A stretch of DNA of 64,000 nucleotides from Sacculina carcini (lineage: Eukaryota > Arthropoda > Thecostraca > Sacculinidae), in contig OU696591.1 in NCBI GenBank assembly GCA_916048095.2, positions 5,611,499 through 5,675,498 on the forward strand, written 5' to 3'. Shown one piece after another: positions 11,201 to 24,177 of the stretch. The position numbers and the translations under genes are program-made. A model generated the notes under the pieces. That model saw only the letters and a program-made list of their open reading frames with translations, was not told where the DNA came from and searched no databases. Every line of letters begins with the position of its first letter. Positions within the stretch are counted from its first letter, which is position 1.

Positions 11201-13710
11201 GTGTACTCACCTAGTTGGGTTACAGGATATGAGCTATGCTAGGACTGTCCTGTCTTTCTTCCAATATTTGTCTAGTTTTTTCTTTAAACAGCGATAAACT
11301 ATTGACTTCTACAATCGTCTTGTGTAAACTGTTCCATTCATTCACACAGCGGAACGGAAAGCTATATTTCTTTATGTCTTTTCTACATCTCGTTTTTCTT
11401 AATATTCTGTTATGGCCTCGTCCTCGTTGGTTTTGCTGCACTAGTCCAATTTCTTTCGAATCCAGTATTCCTGTCATCAATCTGTAGAAGAATCTGTATG
11501 TGTGTGTGTGTGTATGTTAGTTGGACGTTGGCGAGACTGGGTGTGTGTTGATGCGAGCTCACACGCGGCACATTTGCTGCGGTGACACACGAGGGCGGGT
11601 GACACTGCGCGACCCAACCTCACTGCGAGCCGTTCACTCTCTTGACACACATTCTGCCAGTGTCAATGACCTCGATGTTCACAACAATCTGTTGGTCACC
11701 TGTGGCTTCTCACACAGGTCCTTCACGCTCTATCTCTGCTTCATCGGCGGCGCCAGTCTGTGTCCTTAACCCATCAATATTGACTGACAACTTTACTTGC
11801 CACACACACACAAAATATTGAATTTAGCAAAGAAATAACAATGGAATTGTAATTGAAGGCGTTTTATATTGTTGAAACAAGTATTGAACGCGTACAGAAT
11901 GCGTTCTCGACGCTATGCTGCGTCACATGAATAAATAAGGAAATAAATCGATAAATTATTATAATGTAAATTAGAATTTCATTTGTCATCGAGTAATTAT
12001 TGGAATTAATGGGTTAATCGATCAATTAATCCATATCTATATATATAAAAGAGATCCTCTGTGTGTCTGTGTGTCCCACCCTCCTTGGTCCAGTTTCTAT
12101 CGGCTACTACTCGGTAACCACTTGGTGTACCGGCTAACAATTTATACCATTCCGTTGGAAATGTTCTTGTCTACATGATAGGCTAAATTTAAAATTGTAA
12201 AAATATAACCAAAAAAGTTATAGCGGTGAAAAGACAAAATGAACCCTGAAAAATGCGAAAATTTTGGTCAATATTCTGCCATCGAGTTCTCCTTAACCAG
12301 AAACGGTACAACAATACAGATTATACCACTGTGTAGAGAATGTTCTGTTCTACAAGATAGGCTATAATTCATATCTAAAATTATTTATATGAAAAGCCCG
12401 TAAAAGCACCGGTTTCTCATTCGTGCATTATATTCAATCAAGCATTTCATATACAGCGAATAAAACCCAGTAGAACGTTGTCATTATTGCAAAAACATGA
12501 CAGGCATAACTGGTGGAAAAAACGATCAAGGGATCATTCTTAAGGAATGCGAGGATTTCTGTGAAGAATTGCAAATGTGTTATATTTTTCCCTGAGAAAA
12601 AAAAACAGTCTTTTTTGTCAAACAAACTTCAAGCTGTATGAATTAATATTGAATACAAAAAGTTGTAGTATTAGGCTGTTTGTATTTTTAGCTTTTTTCA
12701 TCATAGCTGTCCAGAATCCAGGGGAGTGTGTGTGTGTGTGTGTGTGTGCGTGTGTGTGTGTGTCTCTGTATCTGTGTCTTTTTCTGTGTGCGTGTGTGTG
12801 TGTTTGTGTGTGTGTGTGGCTGTGTTTGTATCTGTGTCTCTGTGTCTGTGTGTGTGTGTACGTGTACGTATGTATGTGTACGTATGTATGTGTGTTGTTT
12901 GTATCTGTGTCTGTCTGTGTGTGTGTCTGTATCTTTTTCTGTGTGCGTGCGTGTGTTTGTGTGTGTGTGGCTATGTTTGTATCTGTGTCTCTGTCTCTGT
13001 GTGTGTATATATATATCAGAGCTGGCGAGGCTGCGGTAGACCGGCATCTGATGGTGTTTGACTTGCGCGTTCTGCGCGCCATCTCCACGACCGCCGTGCT
13101 AATCGACCCGTTTCTGCTGAAATTCATCCCAGCAATGTCCAGTCGCCTGGCCGTCATCTCGCCGCTCGGGCAACTGCAGATTGTTGAGACAGCTCAGCTC
13201 ATCCAGCCCACGCTGTCTTTATACACGGTATACCTCAGTTATTTCTCGCTTAAATCAACGGTGTAGATTAGTGTGTCGAGGCTCGGGGGGATGACAGCCA
13301 TCATGCATTATTGTGTTCAAAGTTGACTCAGTTTGGGTCAATTGCATGAGATCCTCAACTATTTTATGCCTAGTCAATTACAACACATACATATCTCAAT
13401 GAAAAGTATATTGCATATAATTGCACACACACACACACACTTGTCGTGTATTGTTACTTTTTTGCTACGATGATTTTGATGACCCAATATACCCAAATGA
13501 ACTGAACCCAGCAGAATTATCGGGGGGTATAATTGCTTATTCATACCCCCTAGACAATTTGTTTGGGGGTATGGGGGTATATATACCCCCATACCCCCCA
13601 GGATCTACGTCCATGGCTGAAATCACACTGTTTTTCATGTTTCGTTGCTTCACGTGTGTGTGTTTGTAGGTATGTGTGTGCATATATATGTGTATGTGTG
13701 TGCATGTGTA

Positions 13711-13783
<73 letters not shown>

Positions 13784-16700
13784 ATTGCTCTGTATATATC
13801 AATTAATCTGCGTTTTCCATTGACTATATGTGGGTGGGTGTTTGTTTTGTGTGTGTGTGCTTGTGTGTATATATATGTGTTTGTGTGTGTGTATTTATGT
13901 GTGTATTTGTGTGTTTTTGTGTTTATTGTTCTGTATATATCAATTCATCTGCGTTTTCCATTGACGATATGTGTGTGTGTAAGTAAGTAAGTAAGTAAGT
14001 AAGCTGGCCTTTATTGCGCTCCACAAAGGCTTTTCAGCACAATAAGCTACTCTACAAAAAAAATAATAGATCAATAAAATAAAGTAAATAAAATGGAAAA
14101 AACGGCAGATACGGTGACAGATTCAGGTTAAACATGTAGCCTAGTTATGTGTGAAAAAACATGACAACAATATGTTTGTGTGTTGACGATTGGAAAAAGC
14201 GAGCAGGTGTGTGGAATGTGTGTGTGTGTGTTTGTGTGTCGTTTTGTGGGCAGGTGGAGACGGGCGGAAGTCAGATATCATCGCTCGACATCTCGTCCAA
14301 CTCTCAGGCGATCGCCGTCGGTGATCTATCGGGAGCGCTACATCTGCTCTCACATTCCAACAATCAACAACAACAACAAGGATCCTTTAATAGCTTCTCA
14401 CGAGAAACTGGTGCGTGTGTTTGTGTTTTGTCATGTCTATTCCTGCCTTTCTATCGATATATTATATTGTCATGTATTTGCTCTCCATTGAATTTGTAAA
14501 AGCTTGTATTTAGAACACTAATAAGAGGAGAATGAAATTATACACGCACGTTTCAACACACAATTAATTATCAATCACTGATAACTTCCTATCTCTATCA
14601 TATCTCCAACATAATTCCGTTAAATTCAAATCTCAGCACTAACTTCAAAGCCAACACGAAATATACTAACATTAATTTCACGTGATAAATATTTTCTCGA
14701 TACACCAGACATCAATTTATAATTACAGAATTCCATTCAGTTAAACTTATAGGTGTATGTCTACATACTTGGGTGAATTTTATTAGCCCAAGTAAATTAC
14801 ATCTAATCACAAATATTCCGACAATGGTTGTTCTTTTGTATTAATTGATTCCTTATATCTGGTGAATTAATGGTATGCATGTTGGTTTCGTTGGAAAAAT
14901 GTATCGGTAGATTTTCGCTATATGATATATCCGTACTGCCAAAATTTATCTTTAGATCGAAAATCAAGTATCTATCTATCTACCTATCTGTCTATCTATC
15001 TATCTATCTATCTATAATCTATATAATATAATTCACTTTTTGGCATATATTATTTCAGATGCGTTTTTATATCTGTCTTAGCTTCATACATACTTATTTG
15101 TGTGTCTATATGTGTATGTATGTATGTTTGTGTGTAGAGTTTGCCGACGTGGTAGATCCTGTGCCGTTTATGTCTTATTCCGACGTTCATGCGCCACTGT
15201 CTGCCGTACCTGCGCCAGTTAGCGCTCATACCAGCCGTTTGTCGTGTTGGTGGCGTGGTCTGGATAATGCCGCTTACAGGTGGCTTATCTCCATATATCT
15301 GATATGCGTATTGTAGCTATTTTATTATATCATTTTTGTATCATTTCTTATTAGTTCCTCCTTGTTTTTATTACTAATTCAATAATATTTCACTATATAT
15401 TCTATTTATGTCAACGATTTTTTTCCGCGATATTAATATTTTCAAATATTCTTGATGTAGACGATCGGAGGGTGTTGATGCGAGCATTCTCAGCTCGATG
15501 AAAATGGTTGGCAACATTGGCTACGCCCCACACCCTGGCAACCGGCTGCCAAATCAGGTGAACACACTCGAGGGCAGGGGGGCAAATGGGGGTTTACTGT
15601 GAATTTCCAACATTGTTTTATTTTATAAATAATTTGTGCGTTTGTGTGTCAAATGTATCTATTTATCAATGAATTTAGTATTAAATATTGTATATAATTG
15701 TTTGAAATTTATTTATAATTGTGTTTATTATTTTTATTTATATATATTTGTGTGTGAGTGGCAGATAACATTTACGTGCGCCGGAATGGCCTACACGCCG
15801 GCCAGTGCGCACAAATCGTCGCCGTTGTCTGCTCTGTCTTGTTCATCAACTTCCTCTCTGCCTGCCGGCTCTCTCCTCCCATCCTCTGCCTGCTCTTCAT
15901 CCTCCGGCTCCTCTGCTCTTTCTGGCGGCGGTGGCGGTGGTGTGAGACGAGATGTGCGTGTCAATGGCGACGCAAGTGCGGCAATTGTGGCGCACGTGCC
16001 GCCGCGTTATCGTCGCCACGACAGCGCCGTGTCTGTGTCACTGTACTCGCGCGCAGAGGCGGTGCCAGGCCAGGCTGCAGGGGAGGCACAGTCGAGCAGC
16101 AGAGGCGCCGCAGGACCCTCGGGGCTAGAGAATATCCTGCCGAATTCCTACTGTAATGTAATGCTTCAGGTAAAGTGTTTACGTGTTGGACTGCGTGGTG
16201 CAGTTGTTAGCACACCCGCCTCACAAGCGGGAGATCCGTGGTTCGAAACCCGGCGGAGCAGAATTTCTTTGGGCGAATTCTATAATCCAACAGCCCCTGT
16301 CCACCCAGCAGTAAATGATGGTACCAGATATCAGTCATGTGTTGTGTCATGCATTCTGGGGAGGTGTTCCTCTCTAATACGTCTTACGTCCTTGTGGTGT
16401 CATAGCGTGGAGAAGGTTGGTTCTGTGGTGGTAGCGAGCTGCACGGGGCACACCTGTGTGTGTTCATAAGCTTCGACTTCTTCCCGTGTAGCAGCTGTCA
16501 CTTAGGCATTTAACCTTTAACTTTTAAGAATTTCCCATACCCAATGTTTCTCCGCCGTGTTGTTGCTAATATTTATTTGATTTTAAATAGTCAATTATTA
16601 TTGCAGTGCTTATCACTTTGTGGCGAATTTTCGTGGCTAATATTTCGTTCATCACTGTTTACATGGTATATTTCCCTATGGCATTGCTAGCTATGAAGTG

Positions 16701-17739
16701 ATCTGTTTATTATAAAAAACATGTCATTGCTTCTTACAACTTGTACTCTGCGTTTCTTCTCAGGTTCTGCTGTATTGCAAGCCACTGCGTGACGTATTGA
16801 AGGGTCATCTGTGTGAGAGAGAGTTCTGTTTGGCGTGTGAACTGCGCTTTCTCTTCCATATGATCTCCAGATCGGCCGGCCTTCCGTGTCAGGTTAATTG
16901 GGTTCAGTTAGAAAATGTACAAGCGCTAAAAGGTATAAGGTAGGTTAGAGCTAAGGTTTGAAGTTTGTGTTAAAATTAGAAATTAAGCATTGAATTTGGA
17001 AGATATATTTGCAAGCTTAAGTTATGATATAAATTCATACTTAGAAGAAGAGTTGTAAAGTAGTTAGAAAGTAAATTATTTCAGATTCCTGCTGGTCTGT
17101 GCAAGAACCCATTTCGATAAGTAAGCTACACACATATAATATATTTAACCAGTTTCCCTGATTATAGATGTATATATTACGAATTATAGATTATTTCCAT
17201 GTTTTCATGTACCTTTTTTGGTTAATTTTTCTCCCACATTTCTCATGTTGAATTTGTGGTGTTTTTGAATCTCCTTCATTAACGTTTTTCTCGCAAATAA
17301 TTCGTAACTGGCTTTTATGCGTCACGTTCGCCCATGTTTATCGTTTGTTTAGGCGAGTAATTTTTTGCGAGCTTTTCGCACGATTCCCGAGGCGACCGCT
17401 CTTGGTCTCATTTTGTCCGACACTTCTGTTAGTCGCCACAAAATCGACCTGCCTCGACTCATACAGGTGTGTTTTGTTCTGATTTCGTGACACAGGTGTC
17501 TAAAGTAAAGTAAAGTAAATATATTTGCCACTCATCATAACATATACACAATAAAGAAAGATAAAGCAATATATGTGGCGCATGTCCATTAAGCCGAAGC
17601 TCTTGATGGACATTTAGGATCAATATATAGATACATGAACAATTATACACACACAACACATACACGAACACTTATACACTTATACATACATACATTCATG
17701 TTTGCATACATCAGTGATTCATCTTCATCAATGTGATGG

Positions 17740-17784
<45 letters not shown>

Positions 17785-17785
17785 T

Positions 17786-17819
<34 letters not shown>

Positions 17820-20800
17820 TTGTGTGTGTGTTTTCTGTGTATTTCAATAGGTTGACGTATTTGAAATGCATGCTGAGTTTAAACCATTTATTTTTGTTAT
17901 CATCTTTATTATTATAATAATATTGAATGTGTGGATTAATACATTTGATTGATTGCTTATTGAGTGCAGTTTAAGCTTAGTTCTTTCGCTACCTCCATCA
18001 GACTACAAACCACACGCGAACAAAACTGAAAAAATGTGTTTGACAGAAGGAATAATAAATATTCAATTAATTTTCCATTCAAATTCAACAATTGTTTGAG
18101 TGTGAATTTCTCTGTGTGTGTGTGTTTAATTTTGATATTTATTACCCAGTGTATATGCGTTCATATTTACTTGTGTGTGTTTGTAGTTTAATTCATTCCA
18201 ACATAACAGTTCAATACGGTGTTTAGCTTTTATTTAAATCAACTACTATTTTGCATATATGTGTGTCTGTGTCTGTGTGTGTGTGTGTTTGTTTGGTTAA
18301 CTGCTTTGACATAAAGCGGTTCAAGTTAGCTGTTTTCAATTTATTCTATTTTCAAAATCACTAAATACTATTGAAGTTTCAATTTAGCTTTCAATTCAAT
18401 TCGACTTGGCTTAGCATTCGAGACAACCGTTAGTCTATCTGTGTATGTGTGTGTGTATGTGTGTGTGTTTACGTACACACACGTGCAGAATTGGAACCGC
18501 TTCATTCTGCAGCAGTTGGACACAGAACTGTCTTCGAACTGTGTTCGTACAGTGGCGCCACCTGGCGGCAGCGTTTTGACGTCTGTTGGTGGCAAACAGT
18601 TGTCTGGTTCGGCGACGGGAGATGGTGTTGCGGCCACAACTGTTGACGCAACCGCCGATATGATTTGTGAGAACTCGCTTGTGCATAGCTCTTGTCTATT
18701 GTATGTGTGTATATATCTAATTTTTATTATTTACTTTTGTCTATGCTTAAAAGTGTGTGTGTGTGTGTGTGTATTTTAAGTGTATTTCAAGTTGTATTAA
18801 TTATCCATAACTTATGGATATTTTAGTACATTTTTGAATATGTTTGTATATTTCTTCTATATCTTTATATATATATATATATCAGTATACATATTATATT
18901 TTAGTATACTTTTGTAGATTGTAGTATTTTTATCACGTTTTTTATATTATATTGTAGTATCTTTTTGTATATTTTTGTATATCTTTGTATATTTTTGTAT
19001 ATCTTTGTATATTTTTGTATATTTTTTTCTTGTATATTTTTGTGTTTTTGTATATTTACTGAGACGTTTAATGTATGTTTTGTGTTGACAATTGGCCGGC
19101 ACACAGCTCAGATCTCAATGTGCGGCGACGTCGGGTCATTGACCCCGACAGTCGGGATCAATAACCTCGATAGTGCCGGGCGGGAAAGCAAGGATCCGTT
19201 GTCAGTTAATTTGTCCAGTGAGTCGGCAATTGTGCGTTTATGCGGGGCGCGCGGGTGTCAGAGTACACGCTGTCTCAAATGCGGACACACGGTGGACAAA
19301 CACAGTGCTCCTCTGCTCTGTAATCTCGTGTATCCGCCTCTGACAGCCGCCTCTACCTCCGCCTCTGATACAGGTCGGCATACACACACATACACTCACA
19401 CACACTAACATTCACACACAGACACACTAACACTCACACTAACACTCACACTAACACTCACACTAACATTCACACATACACACACACACACTAACACTCA
19501 CACTAACGCTCACACACACACACATACACACACACACACACACACTAACACAATCTAACACTCACACTCACACACACACACTAACACAGACACACACTAA
19601 CACATACACACACTAACACATACACACACTAACACATACACACACTAACACACACACACACAGACACACACTAACACACACTAACACTCACACTAACGCT
19701 CACTAACACTGACACTAATACTCATACACACACTAACACACACTAACACTCACACACACACACACACCAACACTAACACTAACACACAGACACACTAACA
19801 CTCACACTAACACACACTGTTTAATGCTGTTTGCATACTGGTATGTTTTTTTCTTATTGAAAATTGTCTTCTACTGTGCACTTGTTTGTTGTTATTAAAA
19901 ATATTTAGCATGTATATGTCTGAAAGATGCCTTGAAGGCTTATAAGGTATTGTCAAGAAGTATTAATTGTTACGTGCAAATTTAGAAATTGTTATTGACA
20001 AAAATATACGTCTTACGTCTTACACATCTGTGTGTGTGTGTGTGTGAGTGTGCGCGCGTGTGTGTGTGTGTGTGTTATTTTCCTGCCTTATGCGTTACTC
20101 TCCTCATTATTTGGAACGTAGTATTGATGTTATATTTGTACCCTTTTTATATATATTCCTGTGTGTATTCTTTATATAATTACAATCTCTATACATATCT
20201 GTATTTGTGTCTATTCGTGTGTGTGTGTGTGTATGTGTGTGTGTGTATGTGTGTGTGTGTATGTGTGTGTGTGTGTGTGTCAGGGCGCTTTTGAGACCTT
20301 CGGATGGGAAGCGCGATATAAATGTCGTAATGTAATGTAATGTGTGTGTGTGTAAATGCAATATATATGTATGTAATGTAAATATGCCGAATGTAATGTA
20401 ATGTGTTTGTGTGTGTCAGACGGTGGTGTTTCATGTGAGCAGTCTGTGTCGTCCTGTGTTGCCGTGTCATTCGGCAGTGTGTTGTCGTCCAGTTTATGTC
20501 GGCATCAGTCAGTTCAGGCGTGGTGCGACCCTTGTGCTCGCTATCAGCCCAGTGAACAACGGCGCAGTGTGCTGTCTCTGCCCAGCGTTCTGGCAATCAA
20601 CTGTGGCTGCGACAGTGACAAGGTGAGCCTCCAACTGTATTACCAGGTGCTAAATCACCTATATTACAGGGTTCTAAATCACCTATATTACAATGTGCTA
20701 AATCACCTATATTACAAGGTACTAAATCACCTATATTACAAGGTACTAAATCACCTATGTTACAAGGTGCTAAATCACCTATATTACAATGTACTAAATC

Positions 20801-23698
20801 ACCTATATTACAAGGTGCTAAATCACCTATATTACAAGGTACTAAATCACCTATATTACAAGGTACTAAATCACCTATATTACAAGGTACTAAATAACCT
20901 ATATTACAAGGTACTAAATCACCTATATTACAAGGTACTAAATAACCTATATTACAAGGTGCTAAATCACCTATATTACAAGGTACTAAATTACCTATAT
21001 TACAAGGTACTAAATAACCTATATTACAAGGTACTAAATCACCTATATTACAAGGTACTAAATCACCTATATTACAAGGTACTAAATCACCTATGTTACA
21101 AGGTGCTAAATCGCCTATATTACAAGGTACTAAATCACCTATATTACAAGGTACTAAATCACCTATGTTACAAGGTACTAAATCACCTATATTACAAGGT
21201 ACTAAATCACCTATATTACAAGGTACTAAATCACCTATATTACAAGGTACTGAATCACCTATATTACCAGGTGCTAAATCGCCTATATTACAAGGTACTA
21301 AATCACCTATATTACAAGGTACTAAATCACCTATATTACAAGGTACTAAATCACCTATATTACAAGGTACTAAATCACCTATATTACAAGGTACTAAATC
21401 ACCTATATTACAAGGTACCAAATCACCTATATTACAAGGTACTAAATCACCTATATTACAGGGTGCTAAATCACCTATATTACAACGTACAAAATCACCT
21501 ATATTACAAGGTACTAAATCACCTATATTACAAGGTACTAAATCACCTATATTACAAGGTACTATATCACCTATATTACAAGGTACTAAATCACCTATAT
21601 TACAAGGTACTAAATCACCTATATTACAAGGTACTAAATCACCTATATTACAAGGTACTGAATCACCTATATTACCAGGTGCTAAATCGCCTATATTACA
21701 AGGTACTAAATCACCTATATTACAAGGTACTAAATCACCTATATTACAAGGTAATAAATCACCTATATTACAAGGTAATAAATCACCTATATTACAAGGT
21801 AATAAATCACCTATATTACAAGGTACTAAATCACCTATATTACAAGGTGCTAAATCACCTATGTTACAAGGTGCTAAATCGCCTATATTACAAGGTGCTA
21901 AAACGCCTATATTACAAGGTGCTAAATCGCCTATATTACAAGATACTAAATCACCCATATTACAAGGTGCTAAATCGCCTATATTACAAGGTACTAAATC
22001 ACCTATATTACAAGGTACTAAATCACCTATATTACAAGGTACTAAATCACCTATATTACAAGGTACAAAATCACCTATATTACAAGGTACTAAATCACCT
22101 ATATTACAAGGTACTAAATCACCTATATTACAAGGTACTAAATCACCTATATTACAAGGTACTAAATCACCTATATTACCAGGTGCTAAATCGCCTATAT
22201 TACAAGATACTAAATCACCTATATTACCAGGTGCTAAATCGCCTATATTACAAGATACTAAATCACCCATATTACAAGGTGCTAAATCGCCTATATTACA
22301 AGGTACTAAATCACCTATATTACAAGGTACTAAATCACCTATATTACAAGGTAATAAATCACCTATATTACAAGGTATTAAATCACCTATATTACAAGGT
22401 ACTAAATCACCTATATTACAAGGTACTAAATCACCTATATTACAAGGTACTAAATCACCTATATTACAAGGTACTAAATAACCTATATTACAAGGTGCTA
22501 AATCGCCTATATTACAAGGTGCTAAATCGCCTATATTACAAGATACTAAATCACCCATATTACAAGGTGCTAAATCGCCTATATTACGAGGTACTAAATC
22601 ACCTATATTACAAGGTACTAAATCACCTATATTACAAGGTACCAAATCACCTATATTACAAGGTACTAAATCACCTATATTACAGGGTGCTAAATCACCT
22701 ATATTACAACGTACAAAATCACCTATATTACAAGGTACTAAATCACCTATATTACAAGGTACTAAATCACCTATATTACAAGGTACTAAATCACCTATAT
22801 TACAAGGTACTAAATCACCTATATTACCAGGTGCTAAATCACCTATATTACCAGGTGCTAAAGCACCCATATTACAAGGTGCTAAATCGCCTATATTACA
22901 AGGTACTAAATCACCTATATTACAAGGTACTAAATCACCTATATTACCAGGTACTAAATCACCTATATTACCAGGTGCTAAATCACCTATATTACAAGGT
23001 ACTAAATCACCTATATGTCTATGTGTGTGTGTGTCTGTGTGTGTGTACAGGAGGTGCAGTTTTGGAGTGTACAACAGAGACTTTTATCCCCGAGCAACTC
23101 CTCTGCCATCACAGCTGCCATCATAGACCCCACCATCATATCATCACAAACACGCCTTGTTGGAGGCCAGGCGAGCCGACCTTGTCGCTACGGCGCCACG
23201 TGTGCCCGACCTGACTGTCGCTTCTGGCATGATAACAGTGCCAGGGGCGGTGTCAGTGGTGGAGCTAGCTCTCCCGGCGTCGCGCACAAAACAGGTACGC
23301 TCATGATTTGCGTCATACATACTCACTGACTGCGCTCTCTCAGACACACACACACACACACACGCTGATTAATATGCTTAGGCATAGAATGAGTATGTAA
23401 AAGTTCGATAGAAATAATTGTATAGTTTGGGATAATTCAGGCAAGAGGGGTCATGGAAAAACTGAAAAGAACTAGATGTTTGAGAGATGTTAAGAAGTAT
23501 AGTTTCCCATATACAGGTGTGTTGATGTCTGGAATCAGTTAGAGGAGAATATTCTAGGAGCTAAAAGCGTAGGAGCATTTAAAGAAAGACCGGATATTGT
23601 GAAATACTGGGAATCTCAAGGAAGATAGGTTACTAGAGGGTGGGTTGGAGACAGGACAGCACGAGCATAGCTCATCTCCTGTGCTAAACAAATAACTG

Positions 23699-23733
<35 letters not shown>

Positions 23734-23814
23734 TACATTACATTTACATTATGGAAAAATTTATATAGCGCCCTACACCTAGAAGGTCTCTAAGGCGCTA
23801 CACACACACACACA

Positions 23815-23855
<41 letters not shown>

Positions 23856-24084
23856 ACACACACTGGCACAGCGCGATATACTCTCTCTCTCTCTCCCAAC
23901 TGCCCTTTCGACGACCTTTATATAACATCTGTGTCACGTGACACAATTAGGTCACGTGACTACGCACAAACAGCAAGGCAATACTGCGCATACATAACAC
24001 TTGAACGCACATGTGAGTGTGTGAGATGTCACGTGATACTGGGTCATACTCAAACGATAATATAGGCACAAGTTGAAGTGTACA

Positions 24085-24177
<93 letters not shown>

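Noticed and set aside
20401-23214. 937-codon open frame with repeated YYKVLNHL
   Set aside because: It is the 24-bp intron array read through; several frames are open on both strands because the unit length is a multiple of three. The true exon 15 ends at 20622.
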